Shown here: positions 41,168 to 50,768 of the stretch, one piece after another
Numbering within the stretch: position 1 is the stretch's first letter
Layout: each line of letters opens with the position of its first letter
DNA from: Planctomycetaceae bacterium
GTDB lineage: Bacteria; Planctomycetota; Planctomycetia; Pirellulales; Pirellulaceae
Length of the DNA: 64,000 bases
Direction of reading: 5' to 3'
NCBI GenBank assembly: GCA_020638995.1
Contig: JACKHM010000003.1
Span: 682,001-746,000, forward strand
The notes under the pieces: generated by a model
The model's input: only the letters and a program-made list of their open reading frames with translations
Databases searched by the model: none
What the model was told of the DNA's origin: nothing
Translations under genes and position numbers: made by a program

Positions 41168-42787
41168 ATGATGGCCAACAAGACTTTGTTTTCAAGCACC
41201 AAGAACAAGCTGCCGCGAGCTGACTCGTTCAACGAGGCCGGTGGCCGCGCGTACAAGTTCGCGCCGAAGCATGCGCTGGCGCAGATGGCTGCGACCGGCT
41301 GCTTCAACGGTGTCTTCTACGCCAACGCACAAAGCCAACTCGACGAAATGAGCAAGCTGATTGACCAAGTCGACGACAACGTCTTCTTGGCGAAGCTCGC
41401 CGTCTACGCTCGCGAGCGTGCCTACATGAAGGACATGCCGGCGGCGCTGTTGGTCGTGTTGTCGAAGCGTGACACGGCGCTGATGCACCGCGTGTTCGAT
41501 CGAGTTGTGGACAACGGTCGCGTGATGCGAACTATGTTCCAAATGATTCGGTCAGGACAGTTCGGTCGAACGAGTTTGTCGTCTTCGTTGCAGCGTGCGT
41601 TTCAGCGTTGGTTGAACGAGGCATCGGTCAGCAAGTTGCTGTCGGCTTCGATCGGTAACGATCCGAGCCTGCGCGACGTGCTGCGGATGGCTCGCCCGAC
41701 GCCGAAGGATAACGCGCGGCGAGCGCTGTTCGGTTGGCTGACGGACAAGGAGACCGAGAAGTGGACTCCGGCAACCGAGGCCGACTTGCCAGCTCAGGTC
41801 CAGGCGTTGATCGCGTACCGCAATGCGGACACGGTCGAGGCACAGACGCTGATCGCCGGAGACTTTTCTCAGACGGTTCGTTGGGACTTGTTGGCCGATG
41901 CGGCCAAGGGACCGCTTGTCTGGAAGGCAATTTCCCGCCAGATGGGTCCGCAAGCATTGCGGATGAACCTTAACACGTTGCTTCGTCACAAGGTGCTAGA
42001 GGACTGGAACATGGTGCACTACGTGGCGGATCGGCTAACCAACGCCGACGAGATCCGTCGCTCGCGTCAGTTTCCGTACCAGTTCCTGGCAGCGTACCTG
42101 AATGCTTCGGATGAAGTTCCGCAGAAGATCAAGACAGCACTTCATCAGGCTGCCGAGATCGCTTGCGGTAACGTACCGGAGTTGCCAGGTCCCGTCGTCA
42201 TCGGACTGGATACCTCTGGTTCAATGTCGATGCCGGTAACTGGTTGGCGTGGTCGTGGTGCGACTAGCAAGATGCGGTGTGTTGACGTGGCGGCGTTGTT
42301 CGCTGCGGCGATCCTGCGTCGCAACCCGGACAGCGTGGTTGTTCCGTTCGACACCCGTGCATACGGCGTCCGCATCGATCCGTCCGACTCGATCCTGAGT
42401 CTGTCGGAGCGGCTGGCGAAGTACGGTGGCGGTGGAACGAACTGCTCGATTCCGCTGTACGAAGCCAACTCGAAGTTCAGCAAGCGAAAGTTTGCAGGAT
42501 GCGTGTTGGTTAGCGATAACGAGAGTTGGGTCGGCCGTGGTCGGCACGGTTCGACTGGCGTGATGACCGAGTGGCAAAAGTTCGTAACGAACCAGAAGCG
42601 ATTCGGTGTCACGGCACCGAAGCTGGTTTGCATCGACATCCAGCCTTACGGATCGACTCAAGCTCCTGAGCGTGACGACATCCTGAACATTGGCGGCTTC
42701 AGTGACGCAGTGTTTAACGTAGTTGCCTCGTACCTGGGTAACGATGCCGGAAGGTTCGTTGCTGAGGTAGAGTCGGTTGAGCTGTAG
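41168..42787 (+). CDS. rsr: Ro60 family RNA-binding protein (TROVE-VWA, Rsr)
   Basis: 539 residues from the ATG at 41168, preceded by GGAGG. Residues 1-330 are a TROVE/HEAT-repeat ring (FNEAGGRAYKFAPKHALAQMAATGC, AVYARERAYMKDMPAALLVVL, LNTLLRHKVLEDW). Residues 335-530 are a von Willebrand A domain with the metal site VIGLDTSGSMS. Ro60 proteins bind Y RNAs and misfolded or broken RNA; in bacteria they sit with Y RNA genes and often under RtcR control, consistent with the units upstream and the RtcR-like gene in this window. Confidence 0.92.
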   Translation: MMANKTLFSSTKNKLPRADSFNEAGGRAYKFAPKHALAQMAATGCFNGVFYANAQSQLDEMSKLIDQVDDNVFLAKLAVYARERAYMKDMPAALLVVLSKRDTALMHRVFDRVVDNGRVMRTMFQMIRSGQFGRTSLSSSLQRAFQRWLNEASVSKLLSASIGNDPSLRDVLRMARPTPKDNARRALFGWLTDKETEKWTPATEADLPAQVQALIAYRNADTVEAQTLIAGDFSQTVRWDLLADAAKGPLVWKAISRQMGPQALRMNLNTLLRHKVLEDWNMVHYVADRLTNADEIRRSRQFPYQFLAAYLNASDEVPQKIKTALHQAAEIACGNVPELPGPVVIGLDTSGSMSMPVTGWRGRGATSKMRCVDVAALFAAAILRRNPDSVVVPFDTRAYGVRIDPSDSILSLSERLAKYGGGGTNCSIPLYEANSKFSKRKFAGCVLVSDNESWVGRGRHGSTGVMTEWQKFVTNQKRFGVTAPKLVCIDIQPYGSTQAPERDDILNIGGFSDAVFNVVASYLGNDAGRFVAEVESVEL

Positions 42788-42805
42788 TTCGGTTCGGTCG
42801 TTGAA

Positions 42806-42848
42806 TAGAGACGCCCCCGGTCTGAGCAATCAGGTCGGGGGTGTTCTC
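42806..42848 (+). terminator. Terminator after Ro60
   Basis: ACGCCCCCG../..CGGGGGTGT stem with internal pairing, followed by a short T-rich stretch, 20 bases after the Ro60 stop. Confidence 0.65.
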
Positions 42849-43027
42849 CTGCGCTGACCGCGGATTACCTGACCTCGCGTTCCGTCCAGAGTCACATTTG
42901 GGGCTTTAAGATGGGAGGCTCCAAGGATGTGCGTTCTCCTTGAGTTCCACGGGCGCTCTGTGTGATAATGGGTAGGAAGGTGTTCGGCTGGCGTGGTGCC
43001 AATCACTGACAATCGAAGGGATCGTGG

Positions 43028-44824
43028 ATGCCACGATGGGTTCTGTTCTGGCTGGAGTATACGAGAGTGATCGCCCTTGAGCGTCTAGCGTGGATCGTCC
43101 TCCTGCTGATCATGAGCCTGACCGCCATGCTGCCTGATTGTGTGCGTGGCCAGTCTGAAGAGGCGACTACCGACGCTACCGCCAACATACACACGCCCGC
43201 GCAGTTGGCGGCCGAACTCAATCGCGAGAAGCGACGGGAGTTTCAGTCGCAGGAGTTGATGCTGGCCAAATCCGGCACCTGGATATTCAAGCCTGGTGAG
43301 ACGCCCCGAATCCTGTGGCGAGACGTGGAAACCGTGCGGCAACTTGGGTGCAGCAAGCCGCTGCACGTGCGGTGGTTCAACACGGAACTGAACGAGTCGC
43401 CGGAGCCGAATGCGCCGGGGCGCTGGCTTGCCTGGATCGAGGGCACTGCCCCGAACGGCAGTCCGCTGCGGCGAGCGCGGACCTTCTACGCTTTGCCGAA
43501 CCTGCTTCCCAGTTCCTTCTCGCCGGACCTGACTGTCGCGTTCCCCAACTTCCCCGGCCCGGATTCGCCAGCGGTCGTGAAAGAGCATGAGGCTGAAATC
43601 GTCCACCTGGCGAACGACTCACTCGTGCAGGCAGTGCTCGGCAGCGAACAAGGAGCCATCCTGGTGGCCGGGCTCACCGAGGCCAAGCCTCTGGGCCGCC
43701 CGGCGAGATACATCGAATCGACGACCATCCAAAACGACAATTGTCATCTTGCACTGAAGCTCAAACTCCAGGGATTGCACGATAAGGTGCGGCCATTGAG
43801 TCCGCCTCGGCATCGGGATCAGCCCGCAACCATGCTCCACGAAGGCTCGGCCGCCCAGGCTGGCGTCGCTCCAGACGCCAAAGCTCAGATCGACGCCCTG
43901 TGCCGCTCGTGGGCAGAAGATACCGGCGAGCCGTTTGTAACGCTTGTCGCCCGTCGCGGCGTGATCGTTACCCACGAAGCTTTCGGCGAGGACGCCAGTG
44001 GGCAGCCGATCGACCGCGACTACCGCTGCTGGGTCGCCTCCATCACGAAGACGGTCACTGCAATCTTGTTCAGCCAGTTTCTCGACCAGGGGCTGATCGA
44101 CCTGGACGACACGCTGGCCGTCGCCTTTCCCGATTACCCAGAAGACGACTCGCACGTGCCCACATTCCGGCAATGCTTCAACCATACGAGCGGACTGTCG
44201 GGGCACGGCGAACTGGGCGACATGCACACGCCGCACTTAGAGAATATCGTGCTCAATGGGATCGATGTAAACGAACCGGGCGTGAAGTACGCTTACTGCG
44301 GGCTGGGATATGAGCTGGTGGCCAAGGCGATGGAACTCGTCGCCGGCCAGAGCGCCGCTAGGCTCTATCACGAGCATCTTTTTCGGCCGCTTGAGTTCGG
44401 CCACGTACGGATGGGCAACGCCAGCTCAGCTGGTGAGTTTACAGCGATGGAGCTGGGCGTCCTGGCCCAATGGGTGGCCAATCGTGGAAGCTACGGCCCA
44501 TGGGAGTTCATTCGCTCGGCGACGTTCGAGCGGCTCCTGCCCCAGCCGCTACACGTGGCCGACCACGGCTACACCGCAGAGGAAGGGATTGGCATCCACT
44601 GGGTACGGCATATCAAGCCGGGTGCATCGCAGGACTCGAAGCGCGACGAAGACCTACTCTTTGGGCCACGCACGCTGGGCCACGGCTCGTTTTCAGGCTG
44701 CATCTTCCTCGTCGATCCCGATCAGGAACTTGTCATCACGCAGCTCCGCAAACATAGCGGTCCGCGCAGCGCCGAATGGTCACCACGCTTCTTGCAGACA
44801 GTTGCCGCTGTCTTGCGCGAGTAA
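43028..44824 (+). CDS. Secreted serine beta-lactamase-like hydrolase
   Basis: 598 residues with an N-terminal hydrophobic export segment (ERLAWIVLLLIMSLTAML). Residues 30-270 form an unrecognised beta-rich domain. Residues 290-597 are a class C beta-lactamase/DD-peptidase fold with the catalytic SITK (about 342), a tyrosine motif around VKYAYCGLGYE and a late GHGSFSG box. Probably a periplasmic esterase or peptidase rather than an antibiotic resistance gene. A group II intron 3' remnant lies just downstream. Confidence 0.85.
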   Translation: MPRWVLFWLEYTRVIALERLAWIVLLLIMSLTAMLPDCVRGQSEEATTDATANIHTPAQLAAELNREKRREFQSQELMLAKSGTWIFKPGETPRILWRDVETVRQLGCSKPLHVRWFNTELNESPEPNAPGRWLAWIEGTAPNGSPLRRARTFYALPNLLPSSFSPDLTVAFPNFPGPDSPAVVKEHEAEIVHLANDSLVQAVLGSEQGAILVAGLTEAKPLGRPARYIESTTIQNDNCHLALKLKLQGLHDKVRPLSPPRHRDQPATMLHEGSAAQAGVAPDAKAQIDALCRSWAEDTGEPFVTLVARRGVIVTHEAFGEDASGQPIDRDYRCWVASITKTVTAILFSQFLDQGLIDLDDTLAVAFPDYPEDDSHVPTFRQCFNHTSGLSGHGELGDMHTPHLENIVLNGIDVNEPGVKYAYCGLGYELVAKAMELVAGQSAARLYHEHLFRPLEFGHVRMGNASSAGEFTAMELGVLAQWVANRGSYGPWEFIRSATFERLLPQPLHVADHGYTAEEGIGIHWVRHIKPGASQDSKRDEDLLFGPRTLGHGSFSGCIFLVDPDQELVITQLRKHSGPRSAEWSPRFLQTVAAVLRE

Positions 44825-44852
44825 GCATGAAGACTCTCCGGTCCGAGCTTGC

Positions 44853-44937
44853 TCCACTTCGTTGAACCGCCCAGTGCCGACCGGCATGCTGTTGGTGGTG
44901 TGGGGAGGGTCATCCGCGAGGATGGCCCTTACCCGAT
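44853..44937 (+). mobile_element. Group II intron 3' end remnant (domains V-VI)
   Basis: TTGAACCGCCCAGTGCCGAC.. to ..GGCCCTTACCCGAT closely matches the 3' ends of the two introns at 57.3 and 58.7 kb, including GGTGGTGTGGGGAGGG and the final TACCCGAT. No matching 5' end or RT gene is seen upstream, where the beta-lactamase-like gene lies. Confidence 0.75.
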
Positions 44938-44948
44938 TCGGCCCGACT

Positions 44949-45452
44949 TTACTTCCGCTTCACCTTCTCGATCTCCGACAGCCGCATCCTGATCTGCTTG
45001 AGCCGCTGGCGCAGTAACTTGGCTTCGGCTTTCAGCTCCTGGACGTTCGCCGTGGCCTTTTGCGATTTTGGTTCCCCGGCACATACCTGGACCTTGAGTT
45101 CCACTCGCGGGGAGTGCATGTCGCCCAGTTCCGCGATGTAATCGTTATTGACGATGCGCGAACTGAACCAATAAGTCCCGTCGCCCGGAGCCTCGAACCG
45201 GAAGCCAGAAGCGATGGCGGCATCCGGGGGAAGGCTCGCGACTTGCGTCCAGGTTTTTCCCTGATCGGCGGATACGAACAGTTGTAACTCCTTGATGTTT
45301 GGCCGCTGGGCGCGTTCGACCCAAACGGGGATTGTAAATTGCCGCGTGTCGGCACGTATCACGTCCGCGGCATCCGCAGAGCTTGCAAGGGTGAAGAGAC
45401 AGAGAGCCACGGAAACGCAGCAGGGCAGGACGACACGACTGACGAGCCGCAT
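44949..45452 (-). CDS. Secreted hypothetical protein with C-terminal coiled coil
   Basis: 167 residues with a signal peptide (MRLVSRVVLPCCVSVALCLFTLASSADA). The middle (FTIPVWVERAQRPNIKELQLF, GTYWFSSRIVNND) resembles an immunoglobulin-like domain; residues 130-165 are a Lys/Leu/Glu coiled coil. Family unknown. Its orientation and size match the cassette genes further right. Confidence 0.7.
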   Translation of the reverse strand: MRLVSRVVLPCCVSVALCLFTLASSADAADVIRADTRQFTIPVWVERAQRPNIKELQLFVSADQGKTWTQVASLPPDAAIASGFRFEAPGDGTYWFSSRIVNNDYIAELGDMHSPRVELKVQVCAGEPKSQKATANVQELKAEAKLLRQRLKQIRMRLSEIEKVKRK

Positions 45453-45511
45453 GATTCACCTCCTGAAGTAAAGGACCATCCGTACCGAGGCGACTGACGC
45501 CGAACGAATAC

Positions 45512-45545
45512 CAATCTATCCGTCTGTACTCGGACGGATAGATTG
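45512..45545. repeat. IS91-like end hairpin, copy 1
   Basis: Perfect 13-bp inverted repeat with an eight-base loop at the GAAC-adjacent end of the element, fitting an oriIS-like hairpin. Confidence 0.85.
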
Positions 45546-45829
45546 TGCGTTGAACTGAGACGCTTGGCTGAGGGCTGCTGGTCGCTTATGCGGATTCATT
45601 GCCGGTTGGTCTCGACTGGTCGCATTTTAATGCGATCTCAGGAGCTGATGCAACTCGAAGCGGCGAGAATGCGGTCGACAGACTAACCATGGTGTTGAGG
45701 GTCGTGCTGGTGGTGGCGGACCATCCGAGACGCTAGTCGAAATCGCCGACTGCGTCGATCGTGGGTGGTCACGTTCGGCGTTCGTCAGGGGTGGCCAAAC
45801 GGCGCGAGGGAAGCGATCGAGAAGATACG

Positions 45830-47032
45830 TCATCCGCTGCTTCTCCACTCCATCCAGCGTGGATGATCGGGGCCGTAGAACAACACTCGCCAAGACGGAC
45901 GACGCGTGTGGGATTCCTGTTCCATCTCCGTCTCGCAGCGCGGACACTTCCTCACCGCATCTGGTAGTACGTCGGACACAGGCGTGCGTGGATCAGCGAG
46001 GTCGACTGCCGTGGACGGCGGGACAGGTTGTAAGCGATCACATTGCTGCTGGTAAGCCGCTTGTCGAGTGTTGCTCCAGCCGCCGTAGCGCCGGGCCTTG
46101 GTAAACCCCTTGGGAAGAATGTGCAGCGTCCAACTGCGAACGAACTCCAGCGTGGACAGCGATACGGGAACTTGACGCCCCGACTTGTCATGGGATCGCG
46201 CCCAGAAGTACACGCGACCGTCTTTCACTTCGATCAACCGTCGATCCGAAATCGGGCCGCCCGTCATGTACCGAGCTAAATACTTCAGCACATCCGCCGG
46301 GTCACTCGTGTCCTTTGGCGGCGGCTGAATATAAACCACCCAGTCACAGGCTTGCACGTCATCCAGAATCGCAATGAGTTCGGCAGGATCGTCGATCTGC
46401 AACACTCCCGCCTTGATCAGACGACGCACGCCGCGCACGTAGCTGTCGCGGAATCGCCGACCCAATTCGACATTGTCCACCAAGAATGGCTTCGCTGGTT
46501 TCGTGCGTGTGGCTTGAGTCATCCGACATGGCACCCACTGCGTGCCGTCCAGCGACGGACCGCTGCCGGGAACTAGCGCATGGATATGTGCATGATGTCC
46601 CAATCGCTGATTCCAAGTGTGCAGCACCATCGACAAGGCCGCTTGCATCCCGCACTCCTTGCCGATCGATCGCTGCAAGGCACTCGCCGCACTGCGGAAC
46701 AACAACCGGTAGAGCAGGCGACGGTTGCCGAGTACCAGGCTCGAAAGTTTGTCGGGGAGAGTGAACACGACTTGAAAGTAATTGGTGTCATCGCGCAGCA
46801 ACCGGGCCGTCTTGTCGACCCAGTCCGCGCGACTGGCTCCTCGACACTGCGGACAATGCCGATCTGTGCAGGAGTTGTAAACCGGCACCTTCGAGTTGCA
46901 ACTCGGACAACGATACACATGACCTTTCATCGGCGCGGTGCGGCAGAAGCCGATCCGCAGCAAGGTGCTTTCCACATGACAAGACAGGTGGTCATGATGC
47001 CGCTCGATAAACGGTGTGGTGTATTGCTTCAA
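45830..47032 (-). CDS. IS91 family transposase, copy 1
   Basis: About 400 residues; the best start is the TTG at 47032, 14 bases after the recombinase stop. The frame upstream of it is only a shadow of the recombinase gene. An N-terminal zinc-binding region (YRCPSCNSKVPVYNSCTDRHCPQC) precedes the HUH-type core, where HAHIHALVPG is the HUH metal motif and YLARYMTGGPIS the likely Tyr region. It would nick and transpose by rolling circle. No frameshift seen. Confidence 0.85.
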   Translation of the reverse strand: MKQYTTPFIERHHDHLSCHVESTLLRIGFCRTAPMKGHVYRCPSCNSKVPVYNSCTDRHCPQCRGASRADWVDKTARLLRDDTNYFQVVFTLPDKLSSLVLGNRRLLYRLLFRSAASALQRSIGKECGMQAALSMVLHTWNQRLGHHAHIHALVPGSGPSLDGTQWVPCRMTQATRTKPAKPFLVDNVELGRRFRDSYVRGVRRLIKAGVLQIDDPAELIAILDDVQACDWVVYIQPPPKDTSDPADVLKYLARYMTGGPISDRRLIEVKDGRVYFWARSHDKSGRQVPVSLSTLEFVRSWTLHILPKGFTKARRYGGWSNTRQAAYQQQCDRLQPVPPSTAVDLADPRTPVSDVLPDAVRKCPRCETEMEQESHTRRPSWRVLFYGPDHPRWMEWRSSG

Positions 47033-47046
47033 GATCGAAGCGACGG

Positions 47047-48009
47047 TTAATGCGGGATGTTGTTGTCCTGACTGCTCGGGTCCTCGTCCTGCTCGGGAGG
47101 CATCTGCTGCGGAACTTGCAGCGTCGGATCGACCCATCGTGGACACTGTCGCGTGGGCAGCCAATCGATCGGGCTCGGGACGGCGTTGAAGTGTTGACGG
47201 CGGCAGTGCAAATAGATCATGGTCGTTAAGAAACTGCTGTGCCCCAGCAGCTTGCTGATGGCCATCAAGTCGACGCCTGCTTCTAAGAGGCCCGTCGCAT
47301 AAGAATGTCTCAGCGTATGGGGCGTGACGTTCTTGGTAATCCGAGCCTGCGCCGCCGCCAGCTTGCAGGCCTTCTGTACGGTGGCTCCCGATAAGGACAC
47401 GTCCGGCGTCTTGCCAGGGAAGAGATAGTTGGACGGGCGACCGATCTTCCAATAAGTGCGCAGCTCTGCCAAAAGTCTCCGCGAGATCGGCACGTACCGA
47501 TCCTTGCCTCCCTTGCCGCCGTTGACCTTCAACTGCATCCGCTGCGAGTCGATGTCCGGCAACTTGAGATGCGTGGCCTCGGCCAATCGCAGTCCTGCGG
47601 CATACAACGTGAGGAGCACGGCTCGATGCTTGGGATGAGCGACACATTGGATTAAGTCGTGGACTTCCTCTTGGCCGAGCACCGTGGGCAACTTCTTCGG
47701 ACGTTTGCCGAAGGGAATCATCGCCACCGACCAAGGCCGTGGGATCGTGACGGTATAGAGGAAGCGTAGGGCGCAAACTGCTTGATTGAATTGACTCCAC
47801 GACGCTTGGTTGACTTGAATCAACCACAGCTGGAACTCGCGAATCTGTTCCGGGCCCAGATCTTCAGGCAATTTGCCGAAGTGGCGGGCGAAGCGATCGA
47901 CGTGATAGGTGTAGGTATCGATGGTGCGAACGGCCAGATTTCGCACCAGCATGTCTTCGGCCATGCGTTGGGTGATGGGAGTTTGCCGCTTGAGATAGGA
48001 ACTGGGCAT
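47047..48009 (-). CDS. Tyrosine recombinase of IS91-like element, copy 1
   Basis: 321 residues from the ATG at 48009 (MPSSYLKRQTPITQRMAEDM). SAM-like N-terminal core-binding domain, then the catalytic domain with Arg in AAGLRLAEATHLKL, HTLRHSYAT, LLGHSSFLTTMIYLH carrying the R, H-x-x-R, H/W and Tyr nucleophile. XerD/phage integrase family. The pairing with an IS91 transposase in one unit is repeated in copy 2. Confidence 0.88.
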   Translation of the reverse strand: MPSSYLKRQTPITQRMAEDMLVRNLAVRTIDTYTYHVDRFARHFGKLPEDLGPEQIREFQLWLIQVNQASWSQFNQAVCALRFLYTVTIPRPWSVAMIPFGKRPKKLPTVLGQEEVHDLIQCVAHPKHRAVLLTLYAAGLRLAEATHLKLPDIDSQRMQLKVNGGKGGKDRYVPISRRLLAELRTYWKIGRPSNYLFPGKTPDVSLSGATVQKACKLAAAQARITKNVTPHTLRHSYATGLLEAGVDLMAISKLLGHSSFLTTMIYLHCRRQHFNAVPSPIDWLPTRQCPRWVDPTLQVPQQMPPEQDEDPSSQDNNIPH

Positions 48010-48334
48010 CGTCATGAACCTCCAGGAGAAAGGACGCGGTGGAGCACCTCTCCAACCTGCGTTGACTCCAGGATGCTTGAGGTTTCCAAAAGCGCAAGTC
48101 CCTACAATCGTTTTAATCGTTGGTGGGTGGCAGTGGTCAGGATCACACCCAGCGACAAGCCGTCGCAAGATGCGACCGTGACAGACAGCCAGCAGCTTCA
48201 CGAAGCAGACGCACCGCGAGTGATGTCGCAGAGTAGCGAAGCAAGCAGTTGGCTTGAAACACAAGACGACTGAACCGCCAAGACACTCAGCCCACAAACT
48301 CTTCAGCCGAGCGGTTTAGTTCAACGTTACGGTT

Positions 48335-48405
48335 AACGTGGCGGCGGCCAGAAATCGTTGCTTCAATTCCGATGTGATCCGCCGCTCACGTTCAACCGAT
48401 TGTTC
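48335..48405 (-). repeat. attC-like site 1
   Basis: TAACGTG-GCGGCGG../..CCGCCGC-TCACGTT imperfect palindrome with extrahelical bases, then CAACCGATTGTTC. It follows the stop of the SIMPL-domain gene (minus strand) as expected for a gene cassette. Confidence 0.7.
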
Positions 48406-48412
48406 TGGCCCG

Positions 48413-49198
48413 CTATTCGTGCATTGTGTACTCAATTGTGACGTGGGCGGTTATGACAATCTGTCCGGGTGCGATGAGCGATTCGGTTCCGCTTTCGTCA
48501 GCCTGCTCTTGAAATGCGACAAATCTAATGCCCATTGTTTTTGATGCGGTCTTGTCGTCTTGCGTGGAACGATTTACTGCGCCAAGCCCACCTCCGAATC
48601 CACCACCTCCGCCGCCGAACCCACCGGCACGCCAATTGTTCTCGACATCCTCTTCGATACGAAGTGGAGAACCTAATGTCATTCCCGTCAATTCAGCTAG
48701 GTGTTGAGCCTTCTCCTTGGCGTACATTACCGCGAGCCTTCGAGCTTCAAATTGATGCTCGCGTTGGTTGGTCACACGAAACTGCAAACTCGCCACATGG
48801 CTAAGTCCAGCATCATAGGCGTCGGAAAGGAATGGTTCTATTTTCTGAAAGTCGGTGAGGCGAACCTGTATAGAACGCACAAAGTCGTACACAAGTGGTG
48901 TTGGATTGCGCCGACCGTATTCGCCATAGTCTGGCAAGACGTCAAGATCGGTAACCTGCATGTCTTCCTTGGGAATCTTGTGCGTCGATGCAAGGGCAAG
49001 GACAGCAGACGCGATTTTGTCATTAGCTTTCTTGGCAGGCAGTAAGTGCTCGTCGCGCGTGCGAACCGCGATGTGCATCACAACTTCATCGGGATCGACT
49101 TTGATCTCGCTTTTCGCGGTAACCGTGATCGAACGCTCCTCGGCAATCGAAGCGGTAGTGCCGGCGAGCGTCGCGAGGATTATCAAGACTGATTTCAT
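48413..49198 (-). CDS. SIMPL domain (DUF541) periplasmic protein
   Basis: 261 residues with a signal peptide (MKSVLIILATLAGTTASIAEE). RSITVTAKSEIKVDPDEVVMHIAV and the alternating strand-helix pattern to the C-terminal PGQIVITAHVTIEYTM define SIMPL/DUF541 (Oxidative-stress defence/kinase-interacting protein family). A Gly-rich insertion (GGFGGGGGGFGGGLG) sits near residue 200. Cassette gene between attC-like site 1 and the second IS91-like element. Confidence 0.87.
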   Translation of the reverse strand: MKSVLIILATLAGTTASIAEERSITVTAKSEIKVDPDEVVMHIAVRTRDEHLLPAKKANDKIASAVLALASTHKIPKEDMQVTDLDVLPDYGEYGRRNPTPLVYDFVRSIQVRLTDFQKIEPFLSDAYDAGLSHVASLQFRVTNQREHQFEARRLAVMYAKEKAQHLAELTGMTLGSPLRIEEDVENNWRAGGFGGGGGGFGGGLGAVNRSTQDDKTASKTMGIRFVAFQEQADESGTESLIAPGQIVITAHVTIEYTMHE

Positions 49199-49551
49199 GT
49201 CATTAGCCTCTTCTCTTTTCGCAGAACGAATACCAATCTATCCGTCTGTACTCGGACGGATAGATTGTGCGTTGAACTGAGACGCTTGGCTGAGGGCTGT
49301 TGGTCGCCTATGCGGTTGCATTGCCGGTTGGTCTCGACTGGTCGCATTTTAGTGCGAGCGGAGGAGTCGTTGCAACTCGATGCGGCGTGAATTTGGCTGA
49401 CACACGAGCCAAAGTGCTGACGGTTGTGATCGTTGGTGCGGCCCGTTCAGGACGCGAGTCCAAAGCGCCAGCGGTGTCGATCGTTGGAGGTTACTTTCGG
49501 CGTTCATCAGAGACATCCAAACGCCGCGATGGATGCTGGCGAGCAGGCACA

Positions 49552-50754
49552 TCATCCGCTGCCCCGCCATTCCATCCAGCGTGGATGATCGGAACCGTAG
49601 AACAATGTTCGCCAAGACGGACGACGAGTATGAGATTCCAACTCCATCTCGGTCTGGCAGCGCGGACACTTCTTCCTCTCGTCCGGCGGTTCTTCGAGAA
49701 CGGGCGTGAGTGAATCATTCATGTCGGTTGCCGCTGACGGAGGAATGGGTTGTAAGCGATCGCACTGCTGCTGGTAAGCGGCTTGTCGGGTGTTGCTCCA
49801 GCCTCCGTAGCGCCGCGCCTTCGTAAATCCCTTCGGAAGAATGTGCAACGTCCAACTGCGAACGAACTCCAGCGTCGGTAGCGACACGGGAACTTGCTGG
49901 TTCGACTTGTCGCCGGATCGCGCCCAGAAATACACCCGACCGTCTTTGACTTCGATCAACCGTCGATCCGAAATCGGGCCGCCTGTCATGTACCGAGCTA
50001 AATACTTCAGCACATCGGCCGGGTCACTCGTGTCCTTTGGCGGCGGCTGAATATAAACCACCCAGTCACAGGCTTGCACGTCCTCCAGGATCGTGATGAG
50101 TTCGGCGGGATCTTCAATCTCTAACACGCCCGCCTTGATCAGACGACGCACGCCGCGCACGTAGCTGTCGCGAAAACGTCGTCCCAATTCAGTATTGTCC
50201 ACCAAGAAGGGCCGCGCCGGTTTCTGACGCGTGGCTGAGGTAAACCGACACGGCACCCACCGCGTGCCATCCAGCGAAGGGCCGCTGCCGGGAACCAACG
50301 CATGCACGTGCGGATGATGTCCCAATCGCTGGTTCCAAGTGTGCAGCACCATCGTCGACGCGGCTTGCATGCCACACTCCTCGCCAATCGATCGTTGCAA
50401 GGCACTTGCCGCACTGCGGAACAACAACCGGTACAGCAGGCGCCGGTTGCCAAGCACCAAGCTCGACAGTTTATCCGGAATGGTGAATACGACTTGAAAG
50501 TACTTGGTGCCGTCGCGCAGCAACCGAGCCGTCTTGTCGACCCAGTCCGCGCGACTGGCTCCTCGGCACTGCGGACAATGTCGGTCCGTGCAAGAGTTGT
50601 AAACCGGCACCTTGGAGTCGCAACTTGGACAACGATACACGCGGCCTTTCAGCGGGGCTGTGCGGCAGAAGCCGATCCGCAACAACGTGCTTTCCACGTG
50701 ACTCGACAAGCGGTGATGATCCCGCTCGACGAACGACGCGGTGTATTGCTTCAA
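49552..50754 (-). CDS. IS91 family transposase, copy 2
   Basis: About 400 residues, TTG start at 50754 by comparison with copy 1. Zinc region YRCPSCDSKVPVYNSCTDRHCPQC, HUH motif HPHVHALVPG, and YLARYMTGGPISDRR are intact. The reading frame further upstream is a shadow of the recombinase gene. Confidence 0.85.
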   Translation of the reverse strand: MKQYTASFVERDHHRLSSHVESTLLRIGFCRTAPLKGRVYRCPSCDSKVPVYNSCTDRHCPQCRGASRADWVDKTARLLRDGTKYFQVVFTIPDKLSSLVLGNRRLLYRLLFRSAASALQRSIGEECGMQAASTMVLHTWNQRLGHHPHVHALVPGSGPSLDGTRWVPCRFTSATRQKPARPFLVDNTELGRRFRDSYVRGVRRLIKAGVLEIEDPAELITILEDVQACDWVVYIQPPPKDTSDPADVLKYLARYMTGGPISDRRLIEVKDGRVYFWARSGDKSNQQVPVSLPTLEFVRSWTLHILPKGFTKARRYGGWSNTRQAAYQQQCDRLQPIPPSAATDMNDSLTPVLEEPPDERKKCPRCQTEMELESHTRRPSWRTLFYGSDHPRWMEWRGSG

Positions 50755-50768
50755 GATTGATGCGACGG

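Larger units (their letters stand above)
45506..48329 (-). mobile_element. IS91-like element with tyrosine recombinase, copy 1
   Basis: Bounded on the left by GAAC (45502-45505), the known IS91-type target, directly followed by GAATACC and a perfect 13-bp hairpin CAATCTATCCGTC/GACGGATAGATTG (45512-45545). The right end is the shared CAGCCGAGCGGTTTAGTT sequence near 48307. The element encodes a tyrosine recombinase then an IS91-type transposase, both on the minus strand. Copy 2 at 49228 shares ends and gene order. The exact right end is uncertain by a few bases. Confidence 0.85.

Noticed and set aside
47033..47827. N-terminal extension of the IS91 transposase frame (also 50755-51549 in copy 2)
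   Set aside because: Overlaps the tyrosine recombinase gene in another frame; IS91 transposases are about 400 residues, matching the shorter start.
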